Shown: positions 18,624-27,583 of the stretch, one piece after another | Layout: each line of letters begins with the position of its first letter | How positions within the stretch are numbered: position 1 is the first letter of the stretch | Source: JADJDM01 sp044352985 | GTDB taxonomy: Bacteria; Bacteroidota; Bacteroidia; B-17B0; Aurantibacillaceae | Direction: 5' to 3' | NCBI GenBank assembly: GCA_044352985.1 | Contig: JBILCU010000004.1 | Location: 186,001 to 250,000 of the forward strand | DNA: 64,000 nucleotides | Made by a program: the position numbers and the translations under genes | Notes under the pieces: model-generated | The model's input: the letters and a program-made list of their open reading frames with translations, nothing else | What the model was told of the DNA's origin: nothing | Database searches by the model: none

Positions 18624-19655
18624 ATGTTTTCAATAAAGAACTTAACTGTACTATCGATTTTCATTTTAACTAATTTACTTTTAAAAGCTCAGAATAAATC
18701 AACTGTAATAGCTTTCTGGAATGTTGAAAATTTATACGATACAATAAATGATCCCGCTATTGATGATGAAGAATGGTTGCCAAGTTCAAAAAACAAATGG
18801 AATTCGGATCGTTATTCTAAAAAATTAAATAACACCGCTTCAATAATTTCAAAAATGGGTATTGATGAACAAAAAGATGGTGCAGCAATTATTGGTTTAG
18901 CTGAAATTGAAAATAAAAATGTATTAGTAGATTTGGTAAATAACAAACAGCTAAAGTCGAGAAAATATCAAATTGTTCATTATAATTCACCGGATGCAAG
19001 AGGAATTGATGTTGCATTTTTATACCAAAAGAAATATTTCGATCTTTTAAGCAGCAAAACGTACACAGTTAAACTACCAGGAGACTCATCAAAAGCAACA
19101 CGAGATCAATTAGTCGTTAGTGGAAAATTAAATGGCGAACTTACGCATATTATAGTGTGTCATTGGCCATCAAGAAGGGGGGGAGAAGAAAAATCAAATG
19201 CACTTAGAGTTGCTGCTGCTAAAGTGACCAAACATATAACTGACTCAATTCAATCATCAGAAAAAAATGCAAGAATTATGGTGATGGGAGATTTAAATGA
19301 TGATCCTACCAATGAGAGTATTAAAAATGTAATAAAAACAACTGATGATATTAATGATGCAAAAGAGAATGTGTTTTTTAATCCAATGGAGAAAATTCAT
19401 CAAAAAGGGGAAGGTACGCTTTCACATAAAGGAAAATGGAACTTGTTCGATCAGATAATTATTTCAAGCGGATTCAACAATTCAGTAAAAAAATCGTATT
19501 CGTTTTCTTCAGCCAAAATCAATAATTTTCCGGAAGTATGTGAAACCAATCCAAAATATTTAGGTCAACCTTTAAGAACTTTTGCAGGTGGAAATTATTT
19601 GGGAGGTTACAGCGACCATTTTTCTGTTTGCATATACTTGAAAATGAATAAATGA
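18624..19655 (+). CDS. Secreted endonuclease/exonuclease/phosphatase-fold protein
   Basis: A 343-residue exported hydrolase of the DNase I-like EEP superfamily. A signal peptide ends around residue 22 (LLKAQ). Catalytic-fold motifs are present in order: FWNVENLYD, LAEIENK with the metal-binding Glu, HWPSRRGGEE, MVMGDLNDDP and the terminal GGYSDHFSV with the catalytic Asp-His. Relatives in this phylum are annotated as endonucleases or phosphatases, and the substrate cannot be decided here. It follows paaZ by 24 bases and could be read from the same transcript. Confidence 0.87.
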   Translation: MFSIKNLTVLSIFILTNLLLKAQNKSTVIAFWNVENLYDTINDPAIDDEEWLPSSKNKWNSDRYSKKLNNTASIISKMGIDEQKDGAAIIGLAEIENKNVLVDLVNNKQLKSRKYQIVHYNSPDARGIDVAFLYQKKYFDLLSSKTYTVKLPGDSSKATRDQLVVSGKLNGELTHIIVCHWPSRRGGEEKSNALRVAAAKVTKHITDSIQSSEKNARIMVMGDLNDDPTNESIKNVIKTTDDINDAKENVFFNPMEKIHQKGEGTLSHKGKWNLFDQIIISSGFNNSVKKSYSFSSAKINNFPEVCETNPKYLGQPLRTFAGGNYLGGYSDHFSVCIYLKMNK

Positions 19656-19665
19656 TTTGATTCCA

Positions 19666-20373
19666 TTACAAAATCAACATCGCTATACTCATTACAATCA
19701 TTAAACTATCCTCAACAATTGTTAATGTGCTCATGGGCAAGTTAAAAATTGTACCAAGGCAAGCACATTGAATTTTTTTCTTATTTAAAACACTTTTTAA
19801 AACACCAATTAAACTTACACTCATTAGTAGTGCCGTAAAAGTGTTTAATAAAATTGGATTGAAATTTATTACGTATAATATGCCCAGAACTACTTCAAGA
19901 AAAGCATAGATATAGCCCCAAATCTTAATCTTTTCTGCAATGATATCATACATAGAATAGCTATCTGCAAAGGCTTTTAAATTGAGTAATTTAAAGAAAG
20001 AAAATGCAATAAAAAAACCTGCCATGAACGTATTCATTGCTTTGTGAAAATCAAAAGATGAATTATTGAAAGATGCAATTAAACTTAAGCCAGTTATATA
20101 AAAAAACAACAGAAATACAGGCTTATAGGTTTTAACCCAAGAACTTTTATCCTGATTTAAAGAAAGTGATTCAATTTGATACTTAGGATATCTTTTTAGA
20201 GCATCACTTAATTTGTTACTATCAATTTCGTTTTCACTTTCAAAAGTAGTTTCTCCTGTTATGTGATTAATAGAAATTTTATTTTCATTAACGATATCCT
20301 TAAAAGCATCTTTAATAATTAAAGCACAACTTGAACATGTCATGCCTGAAATAGTAAATGATGTTTTTTTCAT
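19666..20373 (-). CDS. HMA domain fused to MauE-like membrane protein
   Basis: A 235-residue fusion. Residues 1 to about 65 are a heavy-metal-associated domain with GMTCSSC (Cys13, Cys16), the soft-metal-binding loop of copper chaperones and CopA-type ATPases. From about 85 on there are four hydrophobic segments resembling MauE/DoxX-type redox membrane proteins, with a loop Cys pair in QCACLG (about 207-209). Known relatives are annotated as heavy-metal transport or methylamine utilisation proteins without firm biochemistry. A role in metal or disulfide handling in the membrane is inferred. It is 19 bases downstream of a small exported Cys-rich protein gene and convergent with the EEP gene. 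Confidence 0.78.
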   Translation of the reverse strand: MKKTSFTISGMTCSSCALIIKDAFKDIVNENKISINHITGETTFESENEIDSNKLSDALKRYPKYQIESLSLNQDKSSWVKTYKPVFLLFFYITGLSLIASFNNSSFDFHKAMNTFMAGFFIAFSFFKLLNLKAFADSYSMYDIIAEKIKIWGYIYAFLEVVLGILYVINFNPILLNTFTALLMSVSLIGVLKSVLNKKKIQCACLGTIFNLPMSTLTIVEDSLMIVMSIAMLIL

Positions 20374-20392
20374 GTATTATATTTAAAGCTAT

Positions 20393-20932
20393 TTATTTAC
20401 TTGATTGTAAAATATCACCAATCTTAACTCTATTTTGTATAATTATATTTTTAATATTATCGATTTGTTTTAAATCTTGTATTTCTTTATTAATAAGAGG
20501 TGTATTTCCATCACATTCATTCGATTTTTCTAATAATTGAATAATTTCTCCATTTTTATCTAAATAAATTCTGTATTCAGAAATACAACCTTCAGCACCT
20601 GTTGACATTAAAACAAAAAATGGAATATCATTGTTTAAATAATAGCTCATGTTGCAATTCCATTCGTATCCATTAAAACTGGCAGAAAGTGTTTTATAAT
20701 TATTAGATAACTTACAAGATTCTGCCATTTGATCGAATGGATATTTCTCTGAATTTTCATCAAAACCTTCATATTCAATTTTTTTACCATAAATACATTC
20801 TTTCTTTATAGAAATTAAACTATTCAATTCTGCATACATTTTTTTAATTTCTTTTATTCTTAATTCTTTTTGTTGTGATAAAACAATGTTAACTATAAAT
20901 AGAAATATAATTATGATTAAATACTTATTCAC
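20393..20932 (-). CDS. Small exported Cys-rich protein of unknown function
   Basis: A 179-residue protein that I do not recognise. Residues 1-20 form a strong signal peptide (IIIIFLFIVNIVLSQ). The mature part contains five cysteines (in KKECIYG, ESCKLSN, WNCNMS, EGCISEYR and NECDGN). The start is a GTG at 20932; no ATG would preserve the signal peptide. It lies 19 bases upstream of the HMA-MauE gene and is probably co-transcribed with it. The upstream 190 bases hold a terminator for the preceding gene. Confidence 0.65.
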   Translation of the reverse strand: MNKYLIIIIFLFIVNIVLSQQKELRIKEIKKMYAELNSLISIKKECIYGKKIEYEGFDENSEKYPFDQMAESCKLSNNYKTLSASFNGYEWNCNMSYYLNNDIPFFVLMSTGAEGCISEYRIYLDKNGEIIQLLEKSNECDGNTPLINKEIQDLKQIDNIKNIIIQNRVKIGDILQSSK

Positions 20933-21095
20933 TGATGATTGATTTTTTAAGATTATAAATTCTTAAAATTAGTAAATAGAAATTATTTAAATAGTGGTGA
21001 ATAAAAAGTAAAGCAATATTAATAGTTGGTTTATAAATAATAATTTACCTCTTTCTATTTAACATAATATAAATTATATTATAAATTGATTTTAA

Positions 21096-21121
21096 AAAAA
21101 AGCAGTTAAAAACTGCTTTTT
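21096..21121 (-). terminator. Rho-independent terminator of the His-rich protein gene
   Basis: A 10-bp stem (21098-21107 pairing with 21111-21120, core GCAGTT/AACTGC) with a three-base loop is followed on the minus strand by a run of T. It starts about five bases after the stop of the gene at 21126. Confidence 0.85.
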
Positions 21122-21125
21122 AAAA

Positions 21126-21752
21126 TTAATTTTTTACAGTATATTTTTTAGATATCTTAAATTTATTTCCGTTTTCATCAATTAACATTGCTTCAATAAT
21201 AATTTTTGAATTCATATCAGAATTACTTAATATATATTTCATTTCATCGGTTAATTTATTTGAAAAAGATTCAGCAACGTGAATTTTATCTTTTATTTTA
21301 CCATAAATACCTAAACCTTTACATTCATAAATTAAATCTGTCTTTTTGATAGAAAAGTTTGTAGAATCTATAAAAGTGATTTCATTAATAGTTTTTAATT
21401 GACTTTTTGAATATTCAGATTGTAATAATTTATCATTACTTTTTAAAAGTACTTTGATATTATTTATCGGAAAAGGTATTTTTTCAACATAAGAATCTCC
21501 TGTTTCACCACTTACTACTTCAACTTCCATTGAATCTTCAACTGCATTATGGTCATTTGAATGTTCATGATTTTCACCTACGGAGATATGAGCTTGATGA
21601 GAAGATTCATGACCTTCAGCTTCGTGATGTTCTTTTTTATTACAAAGACTCAAAAAGAAAAAAGCAAATAACCAAAAGCTTAAACCCATAATTACCGCAG
21701 GTGCAAAATATACTTTTTTCTCTTTTTTTTCGTGATGAGTATCGTGTGCCAT
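21126..21752 (-). CDS. Membrane-anchored histidine-rich protein of unknown function
   Basis: A 208-residue protein with one membrane segment (about 15-36). The N-terminal tail is MAHDTHHEKKEKK. Just after the membrane segment comes a His-rich stretch with eight histidines between residues 42 and 68, plus several acidic residues. The C-terminal 110 residues look like a small beta-sandwich. I do not recognise a family. The positive-in rule puts the His-rich part outside the cytoplasmic membrane, where it could bind metal ions. The ATG at 21752 is preferred to a TTG six codons upstream. It has its own promoter candidate and a strong terminator. Confidence 0.68.
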   Translation of the reverse strand: MAHDTHHEKKEKKVYFAPAVIMGLSFWLFAFFFLSLCNKKEHHEAEGHESSHQAHISVGENHEHSNDHNAVEDSMEVEVVSGETGDSYVEKIPFPINNIKVLLKSNDKLLQSEYSKSQLKTINEITFIDSTNFSIKKTDLIYECKGLGIYGKIKDKIHVAESFSNKLTDEMKYILSNSDMNSKIIIEAMLIDENGNKFKISKKYTVKN

Positions 21753-21767
21753 AAAAATAATTTTTGT

Positions 21768-21786
21768 CAAAAATAATTAATTATTT
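21768..21786 (-). promoter_or_regulatory. Candidate promoter with overlapping AT palindrome, His-rich protein gene
   Basis: The minus strand reads TATTTTTG at 21775-21768, a match to TAnnTTTG, 15 bases before the ATG. It overlaps a perfect 16-bp palindrome, AAATAATTAATTATTT (21771-21786). Because the palindrome is pure A/T it may be chance. Confidence 0.35.
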
Positions 21787-21813
21787 AAATCTAACAATCG
21801 TTGAGTAAATAAT

Positions 21814-22422
21814 TTATTCGTTTCTTTTAATTGTACATCCAATTGATTTGGACTCCTGAACTTTTGGTAAAGTATTTTTAATAGTTGCTTCAATTGCATC
21901 TAACAAATAATAAGATTTTACTGCTGCAGCATCTTTTACATTATCATCAATTGATCCTTTGTAATTCAATTTAAAATCTTTGTTAAATAAAAAAACTTGT
22001 GGTGTACGAGTAGCTCCAAATGCATCTGCAATTTCGGTTTTGTTATCTAAAACATAATAACAAGTTAAGTTCTGCTCTTTATGATATTTTTTCATCTCTT
22101 CAAAACTATCATCTTCATCGCGCTGCGCTTCATTACTGTTAATGATAATTACACCAATAGCATTTTGTAAAGCTTTATCAGTAATTTCCTTAATTCGTTT
22201 TTCGTATAACTTAACATATGGACAAGTGTTACACGAGAAAATTACTAAAACCCCATTTTTATTTTTTACATCATTAATAGATACTTTTTTATCGCTTACA
22301 TCAGTTAGTTTTAAATCTGCTTTAGGTATGTCAGCTCCAATTTTTAATTCAGGGCCAATTTCAGATTTAAAAGATAATGTTGTAAGTACTAAACCAATAA
22401 TTGCAATTTTCTTAAAATTCAT
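21814..22422 (-). CDS. Thioredoxin-fold redoxin, exported or membrane-tethered
   Basis: A 202-residue AhpC/TSA-like thioredoxin-fold protein. A weakly hydrophobic N-terminus (residues 5-17) suggests export. The active site is FSCNTCPYV, with Cys64 and Cys67; the cis-Pro loop is TRTPQVFLF, and QRDEDDSF is typical of this branch. A further Cys sits near the end (SIGCTIK). It should act as a thiol-disulfide reductase or isomerase, with unknown partner. It lies 37 bases after the ABC exporter gene and 61 bases before the His-rich gene, and may be the last gene of the lap-pdxA-truA-ABC run. Confidence 0.82.
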   Translation of the reverse strand: MNFKKIAIIGLVLTTLSFKSEIGPELKIGADIPKADLKLTDVSDKKVSINDVKNKNGVLVIFSCNTCPYVKLYEKRIKEITDKALQNAIGVIIINSNEAQRDEDDSFEEMKKYHKEQNLTCYYVLDNKTEIADAFGATRTPQVFLFNKDFKLNYKGSIDDNVKDAAAVKSYYLLDAIEATIKNTLPKVQESKSIGCTIKRNE

Positions 22423-22459
22423 TTTTATAATTTATAAATGTAAATATATAGTAAAAAAA

Positions 22460-24220
22460 TTATGCGACGCTAAACTGCAAATCGTATAGTTTCTTAAACT
22501 GACCGTTTAGTTTCAATAATTCTTCAATACTACCTTGCTCAATGATGTTTCCTTTTTCCAGAACAATTACTTTATCTGCATGTTGTATGGTTGCTAATCG
22601 GTGAGCAACAATAATTGATGTTCTATTTTTGGTAAGAATTTCAGTAGCTTTTTGAATTAAATTTTCAGTTGCAGTATCAATGCTTGAGGTAGCCTCATCT
22701 AAAATTAAAATTGATGGCTGATGAACATAAGCTCTAAGAAAAGCAATTAATTGTCGTTGACCAACAGACAAAGTTGCACCGCGTTCTCGCACCTGATAAT
22801 CATAATCGCCAGGCATATTCATAATAAAATCATGCGCACCAATTAATTTAGATGCTGCAATTACACCTTCTTTTTTAATGTCAGAATTATTTAGTGTGAT
22901 GTTGTTTAAAATACTATCCGAATACAAAAAAACATCCTGCATTACAATCCCGATTTTAGAACGCAGGGCATTTAATTCATAGTTTCGTATATTTTCACCA
23001 TCAAGTAAAATCTCACCTTTATTGTATTCGTAAAAACGAGGAATTAAATTGGTTATGGAAGTTTTTCCGGAACCGGTTGCCCCAACCAATGCCACACACT
23101 CTCCTGCTTTTATACTTAAATTGAGATTATTTAATACCCAATTTTCATTTTGATACGCAAAAAAAACATCCTTAAACTCAATATTTCCTTTAATTGAATT
23201 TGAATGAATTTTCCCGTTATTTTCAATAATTTCTCTGGTATCAAGCACTTTAAATACTCGTTCTGCAGCCACTACTCCCATTTGCAAAGTATTTATACGG
23301 TCAGCCAACATTCGTATTGGTCTGAATAACATATTGGTAAGCATAATAAAAAAAGTAAGTTCACCTGGTGTTATTTGTAAGGTTTCAGATTTGATGCCCG
23401 CATACCAAATTAACATGGCAATGGCCAACGAGGAAAGAATTTCAACTACGGGAAAAAATATGGAATAATACCAAATGGAACGTATGTTTGCATCACGGTG
23501 CTTATTATTAATTTCAGTAAATTTTTCCAGTTCTTTTTCCTGTCGGTTAAAAATTTGCACCACCATCATTCCCTGAATGTGCTCTTGAACAAATGTATTT
23601 AAACTTGCTACAGCATTTCTTACTTCATTAAAGGTTTTCTTAACACCGCGTTGAAAAAAACGAGTGGCAATTAAAAGCAATGGAACAGTTAATAAAACAA
23701 TGAGGGTAAATTGCCAATTAACATAAAACATGGTAACAACAAATGTAACCAGCATCAATAAATCGCCTGCAATTACAATAAATCCTTGAGAAAAAACATC
23801 TGCCAACGCTTCTACATCAGAAACAGAACGGGTAACCAGCATACCAACTGGAGTTGTATCAAAATATGTAGATTTAAACTGAAGGATGTGTTTAAAAACC
23901 TGCGTCCTTAAATCACGAATTACGTTTTGGCCTATTAATGAAGTTATTACCATGTTTGAAAATTGAAAAACAGCTTCAATAAGCAAACTACCAACTAGTA
24001 ACATAACCATAAACAATAACATGTCTGCATCTTTTTGCATCATGTATTTGTCTATGGTCATTTTAATAATTAAGGGGCGAGCAATAGTAAGAGCAGATAA
24101 ACTGATGGTTATGAAAATAGCAAGAGCAAAAAAGTACTTATAGGGTTTAATGTAATTGAAAATTCTTCCAAAAACAGCTTTATCCAATTTTGTTTTTTTT
24201 GTACTAGTGTTGTTGCTCAT
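22460..24220 (-). CDS. MsbA-like ABC exporter (fused permease/ATPase)
   Basis: A 586-residue half-transporter that would work as a homodimer in the inner membrane. Six membrane helices occupy residues about 25-320. The nucleotide-binding domain has Walker A GATGSGKTS, signature LSVGQRQ, Walker B SILILDEATSS and the H-loop VAHRLAT. This is the type IV (ABCB/MsbA) exporter class, which moves lipids, drugs or peptides. The substrate cannot be told apart by sequence here. Its start overlaps the end of truA by 17 bases, indicating co-transcription. Confidence 0.93.
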   Translation of the reverse strand: MSNNTSTKKTKLDKAVFGRIFNYIKPYKYFFALAIFITISLSALTIARPLIIKMTIDKYMMQKDADMLLFMVMLLVGSLLIEAVFQFSNMVITSLIGQNVIRDLRTQVFKHILQFKSTYFDTTPVGMLVTRSVSDVEALADVFSQGFIVIAGDLLMLVTFVVTMFYVNWQFTLIVLLTVPLLLIATRFFQRGVKKTFNEVRNAVASLNTFVQEHIQGMMVVQIFNRQEKELEKFTEINNKHRDANIRSIWYYSIFFPVVEILSSLAIAMLIWYAGIKSETLQITPGELTFFIMLTNMLFRPIRMLADRINTLQMGVVAAERVFKVLDTREIIENNGKIHSNSIKGNIEFKDVFFAYQNENWVLNNLNLSIKAGECVALVGATGSGKTSITNLIPRFYEYNKGEILLDGENIRNYELNALRSKIGIVMQDVFLYSDSILNNITLNNSDIKKEGVIAASKLIGAHDFIMNMPGDYDYQVRERGATLSVGQRQLIAFLRAYVHQPSILILDEATSSIDTATENLIQKATEILTKNRTSIIVAHRLATIQHADKVIVLEKGNIIEQGSIEELLKLNGQFKKLYDLQFSVA

Positions 24221-24977
24221 GAAAAAAAATAGTAGAAGGATAATGAATATCTGTTAAAAATAAACCATGCGCTGGTACCGACATTCCTGCTTTGTTTCTG
24301 TTTTTGGCTTCAATGATTTCTATAAATTGTGAAATAGAAATTTTTTCGGTTCCAACATCAATAAGAGTTCCAACAATAGAACGCACCATGTTGCGTAAAA
24401 AACGATTCGCTGTAATTGTAAATACTAAATTATCATTTTGTTTTTCCCATTTTGCATGTTGAATTTTACAAATATTGGTTTTGTTTTGTGTATGCAATTT
24501 TGAGAAACTAGTAAAATCATCAAATTGCAAAAGCAAACGAGCAGCTTCATTCATTTTTTCAATATTCAATTGCAAACTGGTGTACCACGAAAAATCGTTT
24601 AAAAATACATTTTTTTGCTGATGAATATGGTATTCGTAAGTTCGGGTTAAAGCATCAAAACGTGCGCTAGCGGTTTCATTTACTTTTACCAATTCATGAA
24701 AAGCAATATCAGGTGGTGAAATTTTATTTAACTTATAGATCCATATTTTTTTTTCTTTAGCAAGATCTTGCATCTCACTGTCAAAATGAGCAAAATAACT
24801 TTTTGCATGAACTCCGGTATCGGTTCGGCCACATCCAACAACTTCAGTGGTTTGCCTTAAAAGAATTGAGAGATTTTCCTGAACAACACCTTGAATGGTA
24901 GCCTTTGTATTTTGCTGAACCTGCCAGCCATTAAAATGCTTTCCGAAATAAGATAATTGAAGAAAATAACGGCTCAC
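24204..24977 (-). CDS. truA: tRNA pseudouridine(38-40) synthase TruA
   Basis: Makes pseudouridine at positions 38-40 of tRNA anticodon arms. The 257-residue protein has the catalytic motif GCGRTDTGVHA with the nucleophilic Asp, plus YEYHI, FTSF, and FLRNMVRSIVGTL, all characteristic of TruA. The start is a GTG at 24977, which places the conserved opening RYFLQLSYFGKHFNGWQ correctly; there is no ATG nearby. It lies 16 bases after pdxA and overlaps the ABC exporter gene by 17 bases. Confidence 0.95.
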   Translation of the reverse strand: MSRYFLQLSYFGKHFNGWQVQQNTKATIQGVVQENLSILLRQTTEVVGCGRTDTGVHAKSYFAHFDSEMQDLAKEKKIWIYKLNKISPPDIAFHELVKVNETASARFDALTRTYEYHIHQQKNVFLNDFSWYTSLQLNIEKMNEAARLLLQFDDFTSFSKLHTQNKTNICKIQHAKWEKQNDNLVFTITANRFLRNMVRSIVGTLIDVGTEKISISQFIEIIEAKNRNKAGMSVPAHGLFLTDIHYPSTIFFHEQQH

Positions 24978-24993
24978 TGCTCAAAAAATCAGA

Positions 24994-26064
24994 TTAATTT
25001 CGTTCTCTTTCTTCTTTTCTAATTTTGCTAAACGGTAAAGGGTTTTCAGAAATTTCATCATTCAATTTTCTGTTTCTGAAAATATCCATTGCCATATAAA
25101 TCGCATTTTTAAACGATGTTGCATCAGCAACTCCTTGTCCGGCAATATCATAAGCAGTTCCGTGGTCTGGCGAAGTTCGTACAACAGATAAACCTGCAGT
25201 ATAATTTACTCCATCATAAAATGCGATTGATTTAAACGGAATTAATCCCTGATCGTGATACATGGCTAATACCGCATCAAATTTAAGGTGCATGGCTTTT
25301 CCGAAAAACGCATCAGCCGGATAAGGACCGTATACTAAATATTTATCTTTTAATTCATCTATAGCCGGCTGAACAATGCTTTGATCTTCATTGCCAATTG
25401 TACCATTATCGCCAGCATGTGGGTTTAAAGCAAGAACAGCAACTTTTGGTTTTCTAATGTTAAAATCTTGCTGAAGCGAAGTTATCAGTTGTTTTATTTT
25501 GAAAATAATTTTTTCTTTGCTTATGGAACTTGAAATTTTCCCGATTGGAATATGCCCAGTTACTAAACCAACTCTAATATTTTCACTACACAACAACATT
25601 AATGCATCTTCTTGCTTTGTTCCAAATTTACCTGCTAAGTATTCAGTATGTCCGGCAAATTTAAATTGTTCGTTTTGAATGGTGTTTTTATCAATTGGAG
25701 CAGTAACCAAAACATCAATATCGTTGTTTTTTAAAGCTTCGCACGCTTTTTCCAAACTCAACAAGGCATATTTTCCACCAATTTCAGCTGGTTTACCCAA
25801 TTCAATTGTAGCTTCTTCCTCATGGCAAATGAATAAATTTGGCTTTTTAGAATGTAGCTGAATAAAATCACGAATTGGATGAAAATTAATTTCCTCCATG
25901 TTTAATGCTTTACGATGAAAACCTATTGTTTTGGTTGAACTGAATAAAACGGGTGTGCAAATTTCGAATATAGCAGGATCAATTAGTGTTTTTAAAATGA
26001 CTTCCATTCCAATTCCATTGATATCACCCTGACTAATTCCAACTCGTATTTTGTTTTCGCTCAT
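24994..26064 (-). CDS. pdxA: 4-hydroxythreonine-4-phosphate dehydrogenase PdxA
   Basis: Oxidises 4-phosphohydroxythreonine in the DXP-dependent route to pyridoxal phosphate. The 356-residue protein shows GISQGDINGIGMEV at the N-terminus and the metal-binding histidines in FAGHTEYLA, LNPHAGDNGTIG and AMYHDQGLIPFK, followed by VRTSPDHGTAYDIAG. All family motifs are in order and the length is normal. It sits 12 bases after lap and 16 bases before truA. Confidence 0.95.
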   Translation of the reverse strand: MSENKIRVGISQGDINGIGMEVILKTLIDPAIFEICTPVLFSSTKTIGFHRKALNMEEINFHPIRDFIQLHSKKPNLFICHEEEATIELGKPAEIGGKYALLSLEKACEALKNNDIDVLVTAPIDKNTIQNEQFKFAGHTEYLAGKFGTKQEDALMLLCSENIRVGLVTGHIPIGKISSSISKEKIIFKIKQLITSLQQDFNIRKPKVAVLALNPHAGDNGTIGNEDQSIVQPAIDELKDKYLVYGPYPADAFFGKAMHLKFDAVLAMYHDQGLIPFKSIAFYDGVNYTAGLSVVRTSPDHGTAYDIAGQGVADATSFKNAIYMAMDIFRNRKLNDEISENPLPFSKIRKEERERN

Positions 26065-26076
26065 GATTTAAATTTA

Positions 26077-27498
26077 TTACACATTCTTAAAGAAATCAAA
26101 TAAAAGCCTCACTCCTACTCCTGTTGCACCTTTTGTTTGGTAATGGTTAGAAGATGTAATAAAAGCAGGTCCTGCAATATCTAAATGAATGTAAGGATAA
26201 TCGGTAAACTTAGCTAAGAATTTACCAGCTGTAATTGCACCTGCAACAGGTCCACCTATATTTTTCATATCTGCAATATCAGATTTCATTAATTCATCGT
26301 ATTCATCCCAAAACGGAAATTCTGCTAAACGCTCATAGGTAGCGTTACCACTTACTTTAAGTTTTTGATGAACTTTGTCATCTGCTGTCCCCATACTTAC
26401 AATACCCTGAGGCCCAATTGCATTGGCTGCAGCACCTGTTAAGGTTGCCAAATCTATCAACAATTCGGGATTATATTTTTTTGCAAACGCTAATGCATCG
26501 CCTAATATCATTCTGCCTTCTGCATCAGAATTCAACATTTCAATGGTTGTACCATCAAACATGGTAATAATATCACCAGGTGCAAAAGCATTAAATCCTG
26601 GTCGGTTATCTGTTGCTGGAACCAAGGCAATAACATGTACATTTAATTTTGCTTTAGCAATGGCATACATTGCACCAGCAACAGCAGCTGAACCAGCCAT
26701 ATCGCATTTCATCAAATCCATACTCCCAGGAGTTGGCTTTAAACTTAAACCACCAGTATCATAGGTAACACCTTTTCCAACAATTACATAAGGTTTTTTG
26801 TTTTTAGCATTTTTGGGTTTGTATTCCATAATACTAAACGTTGGAGGGTCTACGCTGCCTTTATTTACGGAAAGTAAACCTCCCATTTTTAAGGCAGTAA
26901 TTTTTTGTTTATTATAAACCTGAATGTTAAATCCGGCCTTTGCAGCCATTTTTTTAAAGCGATTTGCCAAATCAACAGCATTTAATTTATTAGCAGGTTC
27001 GTTTACCAAATTTCTCGATTCATAAACCGCTTCTGTAGTTATAATTAGTTCATCAATTTTAATTTTATTTACTGAATCATCAACTATAACAGTAGCTAAA
27101 CTATTTTTCTCTTGTTTTGATTTGTAGTGAATAAACTGATAATTACTTAATAACAAACCTTCTGCAAAAGCAAGCACATCATCCTCATGTTTTGTTTCAG
27201 CAATAACTGAAACTGATTTTAAATGATGACTATTTAAAACTGAAATAATAGAACTAGCAGCTCTTCTTAATTGTTCTTTTCGTTTATAATCTTCTTTTTT
27301 ATTATCAACAGAAACAATAAAAACGAAGCGATTAAGGCAATTTAATTGAATAATTTTTTTGTCCTGTTTATTTTCATTATTGATGTAAACAATTTGTTCT
27401 TTGCTTAAACCATACCCTTTTATTTTTTCAATACTTGTTGAAAGAATTACCAAATTATCTTTCTCTTGATTGATATTCGATTTTTTAATCATCGTCAT
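26077..27498 (-). CDS. Leucyl aminopeptidase, M17 family
   Basis: A cytosolic metallo-aminopeptidase that trims N-terminal residues from peptides. The 473-residue protein has a variable N-terminal macro-like domain (1 to about 165). The catalytic domain follows, with GKGVTYDTGGLSLKP, MKCDMAGSAAV, the signature LNSDAEGRMILGDAL and a C-terminal GATGVGVRLL. Metal-binding Lys, Asp and Glu are all in place. An ATG two codons in is also possible. It appears to be the first gene of the lap-pdxA-truA-ABC run. Confidence 0.93.
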   Translation of the reverse strand: MTMIKKSNINQEKDNLVILSTSIEKIKGYGLSKEQIVYINNENKQDKKIIQLNCLNRFVFIVSVDNKKEDYKRKEQLRRAASSIISVLNSHHLKSVSVIAETKHEDDVLAFAEGLLLSNYQFIHYKSKQEKNSLATVIVDDSVNKIKIDELIITTEAVYESRNLVNEPANKLNAVDLANRFKKMAAKAGFNIQVYNKQKITALKMGGLLSVNKGSVDPPTFSIMEYKPKNAKNKKPYVIVGKGVTYDTGGLSLKPTPGSMDLMKCDMAGSAAVAGAMYAIAKAKLNVHVIALVPATDNRPGFNAFAPGDIITMFDGTTIEMLNSDAEGRMILGDALAFAKKYNPELLIDLATLTGAAANAIGPQGIVSMGTADDKVHQKLKVSGNATYERLAEFPFWDEYDELMKSDIADMKNIGGPVAGAITAGKFLAKFTDYPYIHLDIAGPAFITSSNHYQTKGATGVGVRLLFDFFKNV

Positions 27499-27529
27499 GC
27501 TTAAAGAATTTGTAAATTTGTTTTATTTT

Positions 27530-27537
27530 CAAATGTA
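27530..27537 (-). promoter_or_regulatory. Candidate -7 promoter element of the lap-pdxA-truA run
   Basis: The minus strand reads TACATTTG, a match to TAnnTTTG, 31 bases before the lap start. It lies in the short gap shared with the divergent mqnC gene. No clear -33 element is visible. Confidence 0.42.
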
Positions 27538-27583
27538 TGAAAATACTTTTTAAAAGATATTTATTAAATACAATTAATCCAAT

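Noticed and set aside
21771..21786. AT-only palindrome as an operator of the His-rich gene
   Set aside because: A palindrome made only of A and T is expected by chance in such AT-rich spacers; kept only as a low-confidence note with the promoter.
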